Origin: a virus
Direction: 5' to 3' (one strand)
IMG/VR virus record: IMGVR_UViG_3300042894_001153
Location: 1 to 60,806 of that record
Length of the DNA stretch: 60,806 nucleotides
This document shows positions 49,533 through 58,647 of this stretch, one piece after another. How positions within the stretch are numbered: the first letter of the stretch is position 1; every line of letters starts with the position of its first letter. Position numbers and translations under genes: made by a program. The notes below the pieces were generated by a model. That model saw only the letters and a program-made list of their open reading frames with translations, had not been told where the DNA came from and made no database searches.

Positions 49533-50978
49533 TTAGCTTTGGAACAAGAAGAAGTTATTAGCTCCTAATGTACAAACTGCTCTTTCTGACAAGAAGTTTA
49601 CCTCCATTGCATCAAGGTCACTTGTTTCAGCACCACCTGCAGAACCTGTAATCCAAGTCTTGTAGCGTCTGTTTTCAGTTTCTGATGCACGGTATCTAAC
49701 GTGTAAGAATGGTCTCTTAGCGTTTTTACCTAAGATTTGGTCGTATACGGTTGTAGAACCTGCAGGAACTAACAAACCACTAACCTTACCTGAACCTGCA
49801 GAGGTTGGAAGACCACCACGCATTGTTGGGTCGTTTAGGTATTTCCAATCAGACTTGTAGAAATCGTAACCTCTACGGAATCCTGAGAAACCTAAGTTCA
49901 AGGCCATATCTCTATCGTTCTCGAACAAACCAAATGATGCTGAACTTGCAACACCTGCACCATTATAACCATTTAATGTGGCTAACATATCATCGATACC
50001 AAAGCTAAACGCTCTGTCTACGAAGATTACGTTCTCCTCAATTGCACCTTGCTTATCAAGACGAGAAACAATGGTATCAAAATCAGGTAAAGATACAGGG
50101 AAACCTGCACCCCACACGTTACCTCTTTCGTTAACTGTGTAGAAGATACCTTTAGAACCTTTGTTTCCTACATCACCTGTAGTAGCAGCAGCTCCTGAAA
50201 GAGCTTCAGCAGGAACAGCTTCAATCATTGCGGTCTCTAAGTAGTCATCAAAACGCAAACGAGTTTCGTGTTCAGACTTCAAGTACCACAAGAATCCTGT
50301 AGCACCGTTCTCAGTTGTTACTTCAACCCAACCAATTTGAGCCATATCAGAACCTGATACTGAATACTTGTCTTTGATGATGATTGGAGAGTTATCAAAA
50401 ATCTCATCGTCAGCCTCTAAAGAACCAACCATTCCGTTAGTACCTTTCTTGAACTCAGAACCATAAATGAATACGGTGTAGATGTTACCTGCAGAACCGT
50501 TGGTGATACCTGCTGCGTTGTAGAACGCTACAGTGAAAGTTCTTGCAGTAGTGTCTACAGCTGTAACAATTGCTTTGTAGTTAGAACCACCTGCGTTTGC
50601 TGTAAGCATAACAGTTTGTCCTATTCTAATAGCGATTGAACCACTCGCAGCACTAACAAATGCAGGAACTAAGGTATCGTTAACTGTGAACACAGCAGTG
50701 TCAGCAGTTGTTAATACGGTAGTTGTACAGTTGGTGTACTTAACGTGTAGACGACCTTGTTCTGCCCATTTGATTAGGTCAGAGTTAGAGGGCATTTCAG
50801 CTCCCACCATACGGAGGAAAGAAGAAATTGTTCTATTACCATATCTTTCAAATTCTTTTTCGTAGGTATCAGGAAGATACTGACTCAAGAAGTCGAAGTT
50901 GGTAATGTAGTTTGTTTTTAGTGGGACTTGTTGCGCACTCGGCTGCAACGCAAATCCAGGTACTGATTGTACGGCCAT
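49533..50978 (-). CDS. Major capsid protein
   Basis: 481 residues, between the scaffold gene and the capsid-module gene. N-terminus MAVQSVPGFALQPSAQQVPL, then ISSFLRMVGAEMPSNSD and WAEQGRLHVKY. A Gly/Ala-rich extended domain (about 85-155) carries VTAVDTTARTFTVAFYNAAG strands. Later segments such as GFLWYLKSEHETRLRFDDYLETAMIEA and RGYDFYKSDWKYLNDPTMRGGL fit an HK97-type capsid with an insertion. The call rests on order (portal, scaffold, capsid) and size; a fold search would confirm it. Confidence 0.8.
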   Translation of the reverse strand: MAVQSVPGFALQPSAQQVPLKTNYITNFDFLSQYLPDTYEKEFERYGNRTISSFLRMVGAEMPSNSDLIKWAEQGRLHVKYTNCTTTVLTTADTAVFTVNDTLVPAFVSAASGSIAIRIGQTVMLTANAGGSNYKAIVTAVDTTARTFTVAFYNAAGITNGSAGNIYTVFIYGSEFKKGTNGMVGSLEADDEIFDNSPIIIKDKYSVSGSDMAQIGWVEVTTENGATGFLWYLKSEHETRLRFDDYLETAMIEAVPAEALSGAAATTGDVGNKGSKGIFYTVNERGNVWGAGFPVSLPDFDTIVSRLDKQGAIEENVIFVDRAFSFGIDDMLATLNGYNGAGVASSASFGLFENDRDMALNLGFSGFRRGYDFYKSDWKYLNDPTMRGGLPTSAGSGKVSGLLVPAGSTTVYDQILGKNAKRPFLHVRYRASETENRRYKTWITGSAGGAETSDLDAMEVNFLSERAVCTLGANNFFLFQS

Positions 50979-50990
50979 TTTTTTGTTTTT

Positions 50991-52073
50991 TTAATTTTTA
51001 CTTTTGCTTTTAATTCGTAGACTACGACCTGAGTCTTGGTCTACAGCTCTTATCTGCGTTCCTCCAACCGAAGTGCTTTGTGGTGCTTGACGTGTAGACA
51101 TATTTACATTTTTAGTCTTGCGCATCACATCATCAACCGCCTCTGATTTGCCTTGCTCGTAAAAGAACTTAGCAAACTTTTCAGGATTCATCGCTACCGC
51201 CAATGCCTTGTGATATCCAACAGGGTCTTTTAACAGACCATCCTCGCCAATAAACTTCTTACTGAAGTTTGATGGGTCGCTGTGGATTTTTTTAAGTTCC
51301 GCTGCATCTGCAGGCACATAAACAAGTTTGTTATCCTCAAGACTAAATTCAAAACCTTTGAACTCACTCCCAAAAACCTCGCTTGTCTTTTGCTGATACC
51401 ATTGCTCTCTGCGTTGGTTTTGCTCACTTAAAGACACTGACTCCTGAATGTATTGCCTATACTCCTCCAACTGTTTTGCATCTTCATTTGAAATTGACTT
51501 ACCCACTGACTCAGCAGGTATTTTGTACTTTTCCTTTTCAGATTCAAAAAACTCTTTGGCCTTGGCAACCATTTTCTTTTTTTCTAATTTGACTTTCTTG
51601 ATTGTCTGCTCATCATCAAGGTCTTCATCGAATGAGTACCCATCCATTATAGATTCGATATCATCGTTGTCCAACCCCTTTTCAGTAGCCACAAGATAGT
51701 CTCTTAGTATCTTATCGGGTGTTACGTCATCAAGGTTTCTGTTTAACTTAACAAAGTCCTCGATTCCTCTACCCGTTTCTTTTTTATACTTAAAGTAAGC
51801 AGCGACATCTTCAGGAAGGGCCTCAGCCTCTTCTCTTTCCCTTGTCAACTCCTCTATAGAGCTAATCTGCTTACCATATCTCTTTTCAATATATGAAAGA
51901 ACTTCTTCCTCCTTCAACTCATTTGGTGTAACAACAACCTCAGTATTTATTACTGTTTCAGGCACAATAGGAGCAGTTGTGGTTTGCTCTTCGTGTTTGT
52001 TAAGCAACTCTTGCTCTATTTCCTGTGATGATTTCTCAACTGCTGTTCCAACCGATTTTACTGTAAAACTCAT
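50991..52073 (-). CDS. Scaffolding protein
   Basis: 360 residues, acidic and almost wholly helical and coiled coil (EEREEAEALPEDVAAYFKYKK-type stretches; EDLDDEQTIKKVKLEKKKMVA), with a basic Ser/Arg tail (SGRSLRIKSKSKN) that could bind the capsid. It lies between portal and capsid genes, the standard scaffold position, and has a promoter box (TAACTTTG) upstream. Confidence 0.75.
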   Translation of the reverse strand: MSFTVKSVGTAVEKSSQEIEQELLNKHEEQTTTAPIVPETVINTEVVVTPNELKEEEVLSYIEKRYGKQISSIEELTREREEAEALPEDVAAYFKYKKETGRGIEDFVKLNRNLDDVTPDKILRDYLVATEKGLDNDDIESIMDGYSFDEDLDDEQTIKKVKLEKKKMVAKAKEFFESEKEKYKIPAESVGKSISNEDAKQLEEYRQYIQESVSLSEQNQRREQWYQQKTSEVFGSEFKGFEFSLEDNKLVYVPADAAELKKIHSDPSNFSKKFIGEDGLLKDPVGYHKALAVAMNPEKFAKFFYEQGKSEAVDDVMRKTKNVNMSTRQAPQSTSVGGTQIRAVDQDSGRSLRIKSKSKN

Positions 52074-52091
52074 ATTAAATTAAATTATTTG

Positions 52092-52099
52092 CAAAGTTA
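52092..52099 (-). promoter_or_regulatory. -7 box before the scaffold/capsid genes
   Basis: TAACTTTG on the minus strand, 18 bases before the ATG at 52073. It is probably a strong late promoter for capsid production. Confidence 0.5.
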
Positions 52100-52128
52100 G
52101 TGAAAAAATATTAATATATTTTTCAAGC

Positions 52129-54564
52129 CTATCTTGGGTTAAATTGTGCTAAGTCAAATCCATCTAAGCTATCTTCATTAGACTCAAATGTCATCGGTGG
52201 TAAATTATTCTTTCTTTGGTTTATCAACTTTGACTGCTGAGTGTTCTGAAGTGCTATTCTTTCTGACTTGGCTTTTTCTTTTTCTGTCTCTCTTGCCTGA
52301 AGCGAGGTCACGTCCATACCCTTGATTTGCATATTAAGATTAAACTCTTGCTGCATCAATTGAGACTTCAACTGAGCCTCTATCTTCATCTTCTCTATCT
52401 CGAATGAAATCTCAGCCTGCTTTAATTGCATCTTGCCCTGTATCTCTGCCTGCTGCTTTTGCATAGACATCTCAGCGGCCATCTGTTGTGACTGCATTTG
52501 AGTCTGAGATTGCATAGCCTGTGATTGCATTGCCATCTTTTCTTCTCTGTCCTGCTTAGACTTCCGCTTAAGCTTTAGTAACTGATTCGCTACCTTTATG
52601 TTCTTAATCTCTCTAATGTCTATTGCGTCCTCAAGATTAATATCCCCCTTAGATAAAGCCACTTGAATATTCTGCTCAAGCTGTGCCTTTTGCTCCTCGT
52701 CAGGTGATACCTCAATAAAGATACCAAAGTCATATATGTAAAGGTCTTTAATGCTGTTCAGTATATTTACGTTGTACTTGCCAATTTGGTTTGTAAACTC
52801 ATCTTTAAAGTCAGCGTACTCAAGTATATCAGATACCCTATAGGTTAAAGCCTCTGCCAATGTTCTGTATATGTACAAGCTACTCTCAAGGATATGCCTT
52901 GTAGCTGTATTTGAATTTAATGCGGCTAACTTCTGTACACCAACCAATGCATTAGGGTCAGGCATACTTCCGTCCCTTGCCTCATTCAATCCTGTAACCT
53001 GCCTAATCTGACTTAGGTAGTGGTTATAATTTGACAGTAGCATCTGTGTCTTTGACGCTCCTGAGTTTGATGTTAACTGCGTGATTGGAACTCTTGCATT
53101 ATTAAAGTCTCCATCCTGAGTGAAGCTTCTTCCAATAACACTACCCGTTTGGAAGTATAGTCTTAACGCATCTTCAGGGTTGTACGCTGCACCTGTTCCC
53201 AAGTCAACCTCGTTCAATCCATCGGCATCTATAAATACACCGTCAGGGACTACCTTAGATATTACCTGCTGTAACTTTAGGTGGGTTATTTGAATCAAGT
53301 CAGCAAAAGGAATCATCCTTCTTGTTAGTGACTCAATAACTCCCTTGTACATTCTTGGCGCACAGGCTACGTAGTTTGGCATTGCGTGCTGAGTAGCTGA
53401 CTTTGGTCTAACCATATTCTCAGCAAGTTCCCACTTGATTATGAAATTTGTTCCCATAACCATAACACCCTCATACCATACATCGATAGTTTTTGATACC
53501 TTCTCAAAGTTTCCTTCATCCATCATCTCTTGAGGTGGGTTGAACGTATCATCCTTCTCAATCATCTTAATGTTCCCTGTGTCTGATGTCTTCTTTTTGT
53601 AAACTATATCCTTTGTTGTCTTATAATTAAAGTACAATAAAGTGGTGGTATCCTTAAAAAATATGTCATTACTATAAAACTGTGCTACGTTGTAGTAGTC
53701 CCACCAACTCTGACTGTAATTTGAAATCTCTTCCAAGTCAGCATTAGTTAATGTTGGGTCAATCTTTTTTAGTTCAATAATTGGAACGGTCTTTATCTCA
53801 CCCCAATAGAAGCAATCCTTAAAGAATGGGTCTTCTGTATAGCTATAAATAACATTTGCAGGGTCTACATAAGATATCCTAACTCCATCTCCCTTTAGGA
53901 ACTCGTGTTTTGCAATACCTATTCCTATAACCGTTTGGTCATAATCAACTCTTTTACGAATGTCATCGTAGTGGTTTGCCTCAAATATTGTATTAATAGC
54001 TGTCTCCTCTGCTATCTCAATAGCAGGCTTATAGTTAAGTTGCATATATAAAGACAATTCCTCATCTGTATTTGGCAACTCTTCAGGGTCTGTAACAAAT
54101 GGATTAGCACCTGTCTTATCCATAATTGTTTGAAGGATTGGCTTTGCCACCATCTGCCCCTCAATCATATCTTGGTAAGCACTTCTATGCTCCTGAGACA
54201 TCGCATCCTGTGCGTACGCTTTAACCTTAAATAGTCTATCAGACATACCGTTAACAACGATATCGATAAACTTAGGTATAATTGGAACAGGTGTCCAATC
54301 TAAATTTAGGTAAGATAAGTCACCATCTATAGACAGCTCGTTCTTATACTTTGCAACGGACTGCTCGCCTCTTGCATACAATCGTAATCTATTAAAATCT
54401 TTCCATTGACTGTAAAATCTGCAACCACTACTATCCTTCTTGAACCACTCGTACTGAATGGCTTGGCCTATTTGTAGTCCGAATTCCTCCGAAGCCTTTT
54501 CATTGTCAGAGACAAATTGACTTGGGAATCCTGCAGACGTGATATTTATTTTTACATCTTTCAT
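52129..54564 (-). CDS. Portal protein
   Basis: 811 residues, large for a portal. The N-terminal half has DFNRLRLYARGEQSVAKYKN, DWTPVPIIPKFIDIVVNGMSDR, and a DPANVIYSYTEDPFFKDCFYW beta region. The centre has the long portal helix (RRMIPFADLIQITHLKLQQV). The last 170 residues are Gln/Met/Lys-rich coiled coil (AMQSQAMQSQTQ, EISFEIEKMKIEAQLK), perhaps the barrel. It overlaps the terminase stop by 4 bases. Confidence 0.8.
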   Translation of the reverse strand: MKDVKINITSAGFPSQFVSDNEKASEEFGLQIGQAIQYEWFKKDSSGCRFYSQWKDFNRLRLYARGEQSVAKYKNELSIDGDLSYLNLDWTPVPIIPKFIDIVVNGMSDRLFKVKAYAQDAMSQEHRSAYQDMIEGQMVAKPILQTIMDKTGANPFVTDPEELPNTDEELSLYMQLNYKPAIEIAEETAINTIFEANHYDDIRKRVDYDQTVIGIGIAKHEFLKGDGVRISYVDPANVIYSYTEDPFFKDCFYWGEIKTVPIIELKKIDPTLTNADLEEISNYSQSWWDYYNVAQFYSNDIFFKDTTTLLYFNYKTTKDIVYKKKTSDTGNIKMIEKDDTFNPPQEMMDEGNFEKVSKTIDVWYEGVMVMGTNFIIKWELAENMVRPKSATQHAMPNYVACAPRMYKGVIESLTRRMIPFADLIQITHLKLQQVISKVVPDGVFIDADGLNEVDLGTGAAYNPEDALRLYFQTGSVIGRSFTQDGDFNNARVPITQLTSNSGASKTQMLLSNYNHYLSQIRQVTGLNEARDGSMPDPNALVGVQKLAALNSNTATRHILESSLYIYRTLAEALTYRVSDILEYADFKDEFTNQIGKYNVNILNSIKDLYIYDFGIFIEVSPDEEQKAQLEQNIQVALSKGDINLEDAIDIREIKNIKVANQLLKLKRKSKQDREEKMAMQSQAMQSQTQMQSQQMAAEMSMQKQQAEIQGKMQLKQAEISFEIEKMKIEAQLKSQLMQQEFNLNMQIKGMDVTSLQARETEKEKAKSERIALQNTQQSKLINQRKNNLPPMTFESNEDSLDGFDLAQFNPR

Positions 54565-56837
54565 CTAATTATTTCACTTATTGTACCTGTATTACTGTAT
54601 TTTGCAAAGTTAATCTTTATTTTCGATTCTTTTTTTTCAGCTAAGTACAGATGTTTTTGAGTCGCCATAATAGCAAGCCCTGAGCTTATCGAGGCATCGT
54701 GCTTTGTTCTATCCGAAATATCAAACTTAGCCCAATCCTCTAACGTCCTTATAAAAATCATATCACCCATATCACCTGCCTCCCTATAACTTCCATCCAT
54801 ATCCATCCCAACGTACTTCTCTATGTAAGACTCAATAGCAGAGGCGTGAGCTTGCTTAATATCTTCACTTGAGTTAGGTATGCCACCAAGCTCTCTTTCG
54901 GTCTTAGAGAGGTTCGTATAGGTCTTGTCAGGCCTATTCATACAGAACCCCCTGTACCCTCTATTCTTGAAGTGGTATAATAACCTTGGTTTGTTGTTCT
55001 CTATTAGGATTGGCATACCGTAAAATACGCAGGCCATTAGAACCTCCTCGTAGAATATCTCTGCTGTCTGTGGTCTTGCTATGTACTCCAAAAAAAATGT
55101 ATTCACAGGTGCTTCATCCATATGGTATCCTGTTAGACCGTGCAGTGAACCATTAGAACCACCACCACCAACTACGCCCGATATGTCATAGCTATCGCAA
55201 CCAAACGCCCCTAAGTGGTCATTAAGTGGATACTTAACTCCGTTCTTTATCATAAACCTATTCTGCATCTGTGGTCTTGGATTCCACGAGATTAAAAATC
55301 TTCCATTATTATTCGGTGAGAACACAACCGTTGTGTCCTTTATCCCATCCTTCCAAGAGAACGAACCCCTTGTCATATGATGCTCCTTTATTAAAGTATC
55401 GTTGTAATCAATCTGCTGATATATCTTAGTCAGGTTAAACAAAGACATCTTGCTCTCATCCCTGAATGCGTGCGACTCCGTTCTTGGGTACTGCCTGTAA
55501 AACTCATTCAATGCATCTGCATCGTTCTTTAGAGCCTCTACCTCATTATCCCAATAAGTTATCGCCCCCTGGGATATCATCTCTCCATTAATACCTTCAA
55601 TCGGTTCTTCAGGTGCATAGAATACAGGCATACCATACCTATCAATGAAGCCCTCCATATTATGCTCCATTGGTATAAACAAAGAGTACATACCACTCTT
55701 GGTCTGACCGTTTGCACTTCTTTTATTTATATCAGAGTCCTCGTATAGCTTCTTAAAGTTATCTCCACCCTTGGCCAATGCATTTGAGGTTGAACCCATC
55801 ATACACTTTCCAATAACCCTACTACCCAATCTTAAGCAGGTCTTTGTTACCCTCCAATTATTTAAAATATTATTTGGCTTAATCCATTTGCCCGATTCGT
55901 CGTGAACCAATAGCCTTAGCTTCTCTCCATCGTAGGAGTTATCGTCCGTATTCTTCCAATCTATGCTCGTATCCAATCCATCGATATCATCGTTGGATAT
56001 GTTATACATATTTTTCTTTGTAATCTTTGCAGCAGGAACTCTAAATGCCAATTCAGTCTTAGGCTTATCCATACCATCCTGTACGGGCTTGAAGAAAAAT
56101 GGAAGCCTGTTATAGATTGGAACAACCTTGTCGGTGAACATCTTCTTGGCATCAGCACCTGTCTTGGATAGTATTCCAATCCTTGCATCCTTTGCTAACG
56201 TGCCAATATTATTGCACTCCGATGAGGACATATACGAAAATCCCGACCTCCTTATCTTGAGGTACGTCATTCCAAATGACCTTGGGTCAGCCTTGCAAGC
56301 CTCCCAAAAAATGTATAGTACTCTATTCGCTTCCCTAAAGTCAGGGTATCCTATGTCAATCGATGACCACTGAAGGTACATATAGTGTGAACCCGTAACG
56401 TACGTTGGTACTCCATTGTTCATAAACCAACACCCATTCTCCCTGTAATCAAACTCAGCCTCTATGTAGTCAACCCACAAGTCCTTAAACTCAGTTGGCA
56501 TATCGTTCCACTGAAATATGGTCTGTATCTTTTCTAATGGCTTTGGTATATCTGCTCTCTCCCAATACTGTTGCTTAGGATTTTTGTGTCTTTGAAGACA
56601 CTCTTTTGGAGCTAATGGCAAGGCTATTTTTAATCCTTGTATAGATATAACATCTCCAATCTCTCCTGTCTTTGATATAACTATGATATCATACTTTTGG
56701 TCGTACCCGTACGCCCACGTCTTAGCCTTATTCTTTACCAACATAGCGTTGGCAGGAATTAAATCTGTTACTACTGAGTATAAGCTATTTTGACCTTCTT
56801 TCTGCAAATCCTTGTTTTGTTTCTGTTTTACTTGCAC
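54561..56837 (-). CDS. terL: Terminase large subunit
   Basis: 758 residues. The ATPase part has a degenerate Walker A in LKIRRSGFSYMSS (about 196-205; Arg-rich, no classic GxGKS), Walker B LLVHDESGKW (about 307-316) with the catalytic Glu, and a C-motif MMGSTSN (about 346-352). The nuclease part has an acidic residue in GAFGCDSYD (about 549), GDMIF (about 692) and HDASISSG (about 714-721). This DESG form is typical of Bacteroidota podophage and crAss-like terminases. It packages DNA into heads with the small subunit upstream, which it overlaps by 53 bases. Palindrome copy 14 lies near its N-terminus. Confidence 0.85.
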   Translation of the reverse strand: MQVKQKQNKDLQKEGQNSLYSVVTDLIPANAMLVKNKAKTWAYGYDQKYDIIVISKTGEIGDVISIQGLKIALPLAPKECLQRHKNPKQQYWERADIPKPLEKIQTIFQWNDMPTEFKDLWVDYIEAEFDYRENGCWFMNNGVPTYVTGSHYMYLQWSSIDIGYPDFREANRVLYIFWEACKADPRSFGMTYLKIRRSGFSYMSSSECNNIGTLAKDARIGILSKTGADAKKMFTDKVVPIYNRLPFFFKPVQDGMDKPKTELAFRVPAAKITKKNMYNISNDDIDGLDTSIDWKNTDDNSYDGEKLRLLVHDESGKWIKPNNILNNWRVTKTCLRLGSRVIGKCMMGSTSNALAKGGDNFKKLYEDSDINKRSANGQTKSGMYSLFIPMEHNMEGFIDRYGMPVFYAPEEPIEGINGEMISQGAITYWDNEVEALKNDADALNEFYRQYPRTESHAFRDESKMSLFNLTKIYQQIDYNDTLIKEHHMTRGSFSWKDGIKDTTVVFSPNNNGRFLISWNPRPQMQNRFMIKNGVKYPLNDHLGAFGCDSYDISGVVGGGGSNGSLHGLTGYHMDEAPVNTFFLEYIARPQTAEIFYEEVLMACVFYGMPILIENNKPRLLYHFKNRGYRGFCMNRPDKTYTNLSKTERELGGIPNSSEDIKQAHASAIESYIEKYVGMDMDGSYREAGDMGDMIFIRTLEDWAKFDISDRTKHDASISSGLAIMATQKHLYLAEKKESKIKINFAKYSNTGTISEIIR
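56586..56601. repeat. Dispersed palindrome, copy 14 (in terL)
   Basis: GTGTCTTTGAAGACAC; read on the minus strand as CLQRH, the third reading frame among the copies. Confidence 0.85.
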
Positions 56838-57066
56838 CTTTCTCGATTGACTCTAACTGCAACTGCTCTGCCTCTATCCTGCTTAGAATCTCAAACGCAT
56901 CAAATATAGCTAACTTTTTTGTCATCGCTGCGTTCTTAAGCCTATCAGCAGATAGCTCATCCTCTGAGTCAAGCTTTATAATATCTTGTTTTGCAACCTT
57001 TATTAGTTGCTCTACTGCTATGTGACCTGCAGCTATTATCTTCTCTTTGATTTCTTTTGATGTCAT
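56785..57066 (-). CDS. Terminase small subunit-like protein
   Basis: The ATG at 57066 (MTSKEIKEKIIAAGHIAVEQ) is preferred because it starts 1 base past the previous stop; 57126 would read into that gene. The product is a 93-residue helical protein with a coiled coil (FEILSRIEAEQLQLESIEKG) directly before terL. Size, helices and position suggest the DNA-recognition subunit, without a clear helix-turn-helix. Confidence 0.55.
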   Translation of the reverse strand: MTSKEIKEKIIAAGHIAVEQLIKVAKQDIIKLDSEDELSADRLKNAAMTKKLAIFDAFEILSRIEAEQLQLESIEKGASKTETKQGFAERRSK

Positions 57067-57067
57067 A

Positions 57068-57631
57068 CTAAATAACCATACTAATGTGATGGTCAAACAT
57101 TCTATATAGTTTTTCGCCATCAACATTAAATTCGTATTCCGTATCAGGCAGATATGTAACTAAATCACCTTCCTTAACCCCTTGACTCTTTAGATAGTCA
57201 TTTGCTATAAACATCTTGCCAATTAATGGCTCTTCGCTAAATGGTTTGAATATATACGAGTCCACCGTTGGAATTGGCTTTACAAAGCAGTACCTATCGT
57301 ATGCGTTCCAATCCTTTCCATCGTAGTACATAAAGAACTGCTCTGCGTCCACAAAGAACAAATCATCCTTAAAGTAGCTCCTGCCACTTCGTTGCATACC
57401 CCTCATATCGTTGTAGTACTTGAACACGTTGTGATGCACAAGAAGCACATCGCCAACCTTTATATTGCCTGAGTAGTTTACAGGTGTTCCAACCACCTCA
57501 GCGTATCTATTTGAGAAGTTAAAGTCCTCCTCAGATGTGCTGACAATAAAGTCAGTGCCTCCAATTTTTTTTACGTTGTTGTACCTCTTGCCATCCAATG
57601 GCCTTACAATAAAATCAAATAGTGATTTCAT
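57068..57631 (-). CDS. GroES-fold-like protein (187 aa)
   Basis: 187 residues, beta-rich. The segment IKVGDVLLVHHNVF (about 57-70) and the C-terminal GVKEGDLVTYLPDTEYEFNV, followed by GEKLYRM, repeat the GD-turn layout of co-chaperonins. The C-terminal piece resembles the phage GroES GDEIYYDSRAGYTMVINGD segment. Similar proteins are common beside terminase genes in Bacteroidota phages. It could be a second lid or a structural beta-barrel. The relation is inferred from pattern similarity only. Confidence 0.6.
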   Translation of the reverse strand: MKSLFDFIVRPLDGKRYNNVKKIGGTDFIVSTSEEDFNFSNRYAEVVGTPVNYSGNIKVGDVLLVHHNVFKYYNDMRGMQRSGRSYFKDDLFFVDAEQFFMYYDGKDWNAYDRYCFVKPIPTVDSYIFKPFSEEPLIGKMFIANDYLKSQGVKEGDLVTYLPDTEYEFNVDGEKLYRMFDHHISMVI

Positions 57632-57633
57632 TA

Positions 57634-57861
57634 CTAAAAATTTATGTTGAACTCGATAGAGATTGGCATAGAGTGGTTAAACTCCTTCCAAAGAAGAATC
57701 TCTTTCTTTGGTGACTCAATCCAAACTTTAATGGAATGGACATCAGAATCATATTTTATAAGGTGAATCTTGTACGCACCATTAAGCACGTCTTGTCCTA
57801 CAATGTAATGCATTGCACTTGACTTGTAGTCAGGCCCTATAGATATCTTTCTGATGTCCAT
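57634..57861 (-). CDS. Small conserved-type phage protein (75 aa)
   Basis: MDIRKISIGPDYKSSAMHYI, VGQDVLNGAYKIHLIKYD and a WKEFNHSMPISIEFNINF end. This pattern is a frequent small beta-type protein of unknown role in Bacteroidota phages. It is spaced 2 bases from the next gene. Confidence 0.7.
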   Translation of the reverse strand: MDIRKISIGPDYKSSAMHYIVGQDVLNGAYKIHLIKYDSDVHSIKVWIESPKKEILLWKEFNHSMPISIEFNINF

Positions 57862-57870
57862 TGGGTACGA

Positions 57871-58134
57871 TTACTTAATTACCTCCATAGATGGAATAGA
57901 GGTCTCTTCTTCTTTTTCTGTAATCTCCCCTGTGTCAATGTTGATGGATGCATTCTTGCCGTACACATCAATTAAAGATGCCTCCATTTGAATGTAAGAC
58001 TGTTTTACCTCTTCAATTTTTTTAGCAATTGCGCCCTGATGCATTACCGTGTCTGCAAGCTGAATCTTTAGTGAGTTAAACTCCTGTACCAAGCCTCTAA
58101 TAGTGGCTAATTCGGTTTCTGTTAAATGTGCCAT
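57871..58134 (-). CDS. Small coiled-coil protein (87 aa)
   Basis: MAHLTETELATIRGLVQEFN, then LKIQLADTVMHQGAIAKKIEEVKQ, a coiled coil, and a short strand (SINIDTGEITEKEEE). It is a common small coiled-coil phage protein pattern of unknown function, before the terminase genes. It has a TATATTTG box 26 bases upstream. Confidence 0.7.
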   Translation of the reverse strand: MAHLTETELATIRGLVQEFNSLKIQLADTVMHQGAIAKKIEEVKQSYIQMEASLIDVYGKNASINIDTGEITEKEEETSIPSMEVIK

Positions 58135-58160
58135 TTTATTTAATTTATTTAAGTTAAGTG

Positions 58161-58168
58161 CAAATATA
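58161..58168 (-). promoter_or_regulatory. -7 box before the packaging operon
   Basis: TATATTTG on the minus strand, 26 bases before the ATG at 58134. It probably starts the packaging transcript. Confidence 0.45.
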
Positions 58169-58525
58169 TTATTTTTCTATCGATTTTATGCTATGGTCTT
58201 CCTCAATTTTACCCAAGACCCAATTCAAAGCTCTTCCAAGGATAGATAATGTATTAGTTAATTGGTTCTTTCCAAGGACACTACTTATAGTCTCATCAGA
58301 GTTTCCAAACCTATGCCCACCCACCTTTATCAAAAAGTCATTGAACAATTTAGATAGGTATGTATTAGCTCTTTGGTCTTCTGCCACAGCACACTTAAAT
58401 AGGTAGCCGTCTACCTCCTTGTACCCACTCTTAAATAAAGTGAGTAGTATGGAGTATGTAAATCCAATTGGATATATAAAGTACGTTAGTACCCTTGCGG
58501 TTATAAATAGTATTAATCCTTTCAT
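58169..58525 (-). CDS. Membrane-associated protein (118 aa)
   Basis: An N-terminal hydrophobic segment (MKGLILFITARVLTYFIYPI and GFTYSILLTLF) is followed by a hydrophilic C-terminal part with CAVAEDQRANTYLSKLFNDF and LGRALNWVLGKIEE. Such proteins appear near packaging genes in Bacteroidota phages. Function unknown. It overlaps the upstream gene by 4 bases (ATGA). Confidence 0.65.
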   Translation of the reverse strand: MKGLILFITARVLTYFIYPIGFTYSILLTLFKSGYKEVDGYLFKCAVAEDQRANTYLSKLFNDFLIKVGGHRFGNSDETISSVLGKNQLTNTLSILGRALNWVLGKIEEDHSIKSIEK

Positions 58526-58647
58526 CGTCTTTTGCCTTGTCCTCTGTACTTTTTTTCAGGTGGATTGTTTTTTGAATGCACCCCCTTATTACTTTTCTTT
58601 GCCTTTACCTTTAACGGGCTTGTTGCATTGGTTTTTATCTTAACCAT
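58522..58647 (-). CDS. Small basic protein (41 aa)
   Basis: ATG 58647 to TGA 58522 encodes MVKIKTNATSPLKVKAKKSN and ends KKYRGQGKRR. Almost a quarter of the residues are Lys. It overlaps both neighbours, as in a coupled operon. A nucleic-acid-binding role is plausible only from charge. Confidence 0.5.
   Translation of the reverse strand: MVKIKTNATSPLKVKAKKSNKGVHSKNNPPEKKYRGQGKRR

Noticed and set aside
9731-56601. Palindromes as intrinsic terminators
   Set aside because: None is followed by a T-run and half lie inside essential coding regions, including groEL, helicase and terL.
9731-56601. Palindromes as type IIS restriction sites (GAAGAC)
   Set aside because: Several copies lack GAAGAC on both strands; only the GTGTC/GACAC arms are invariant.
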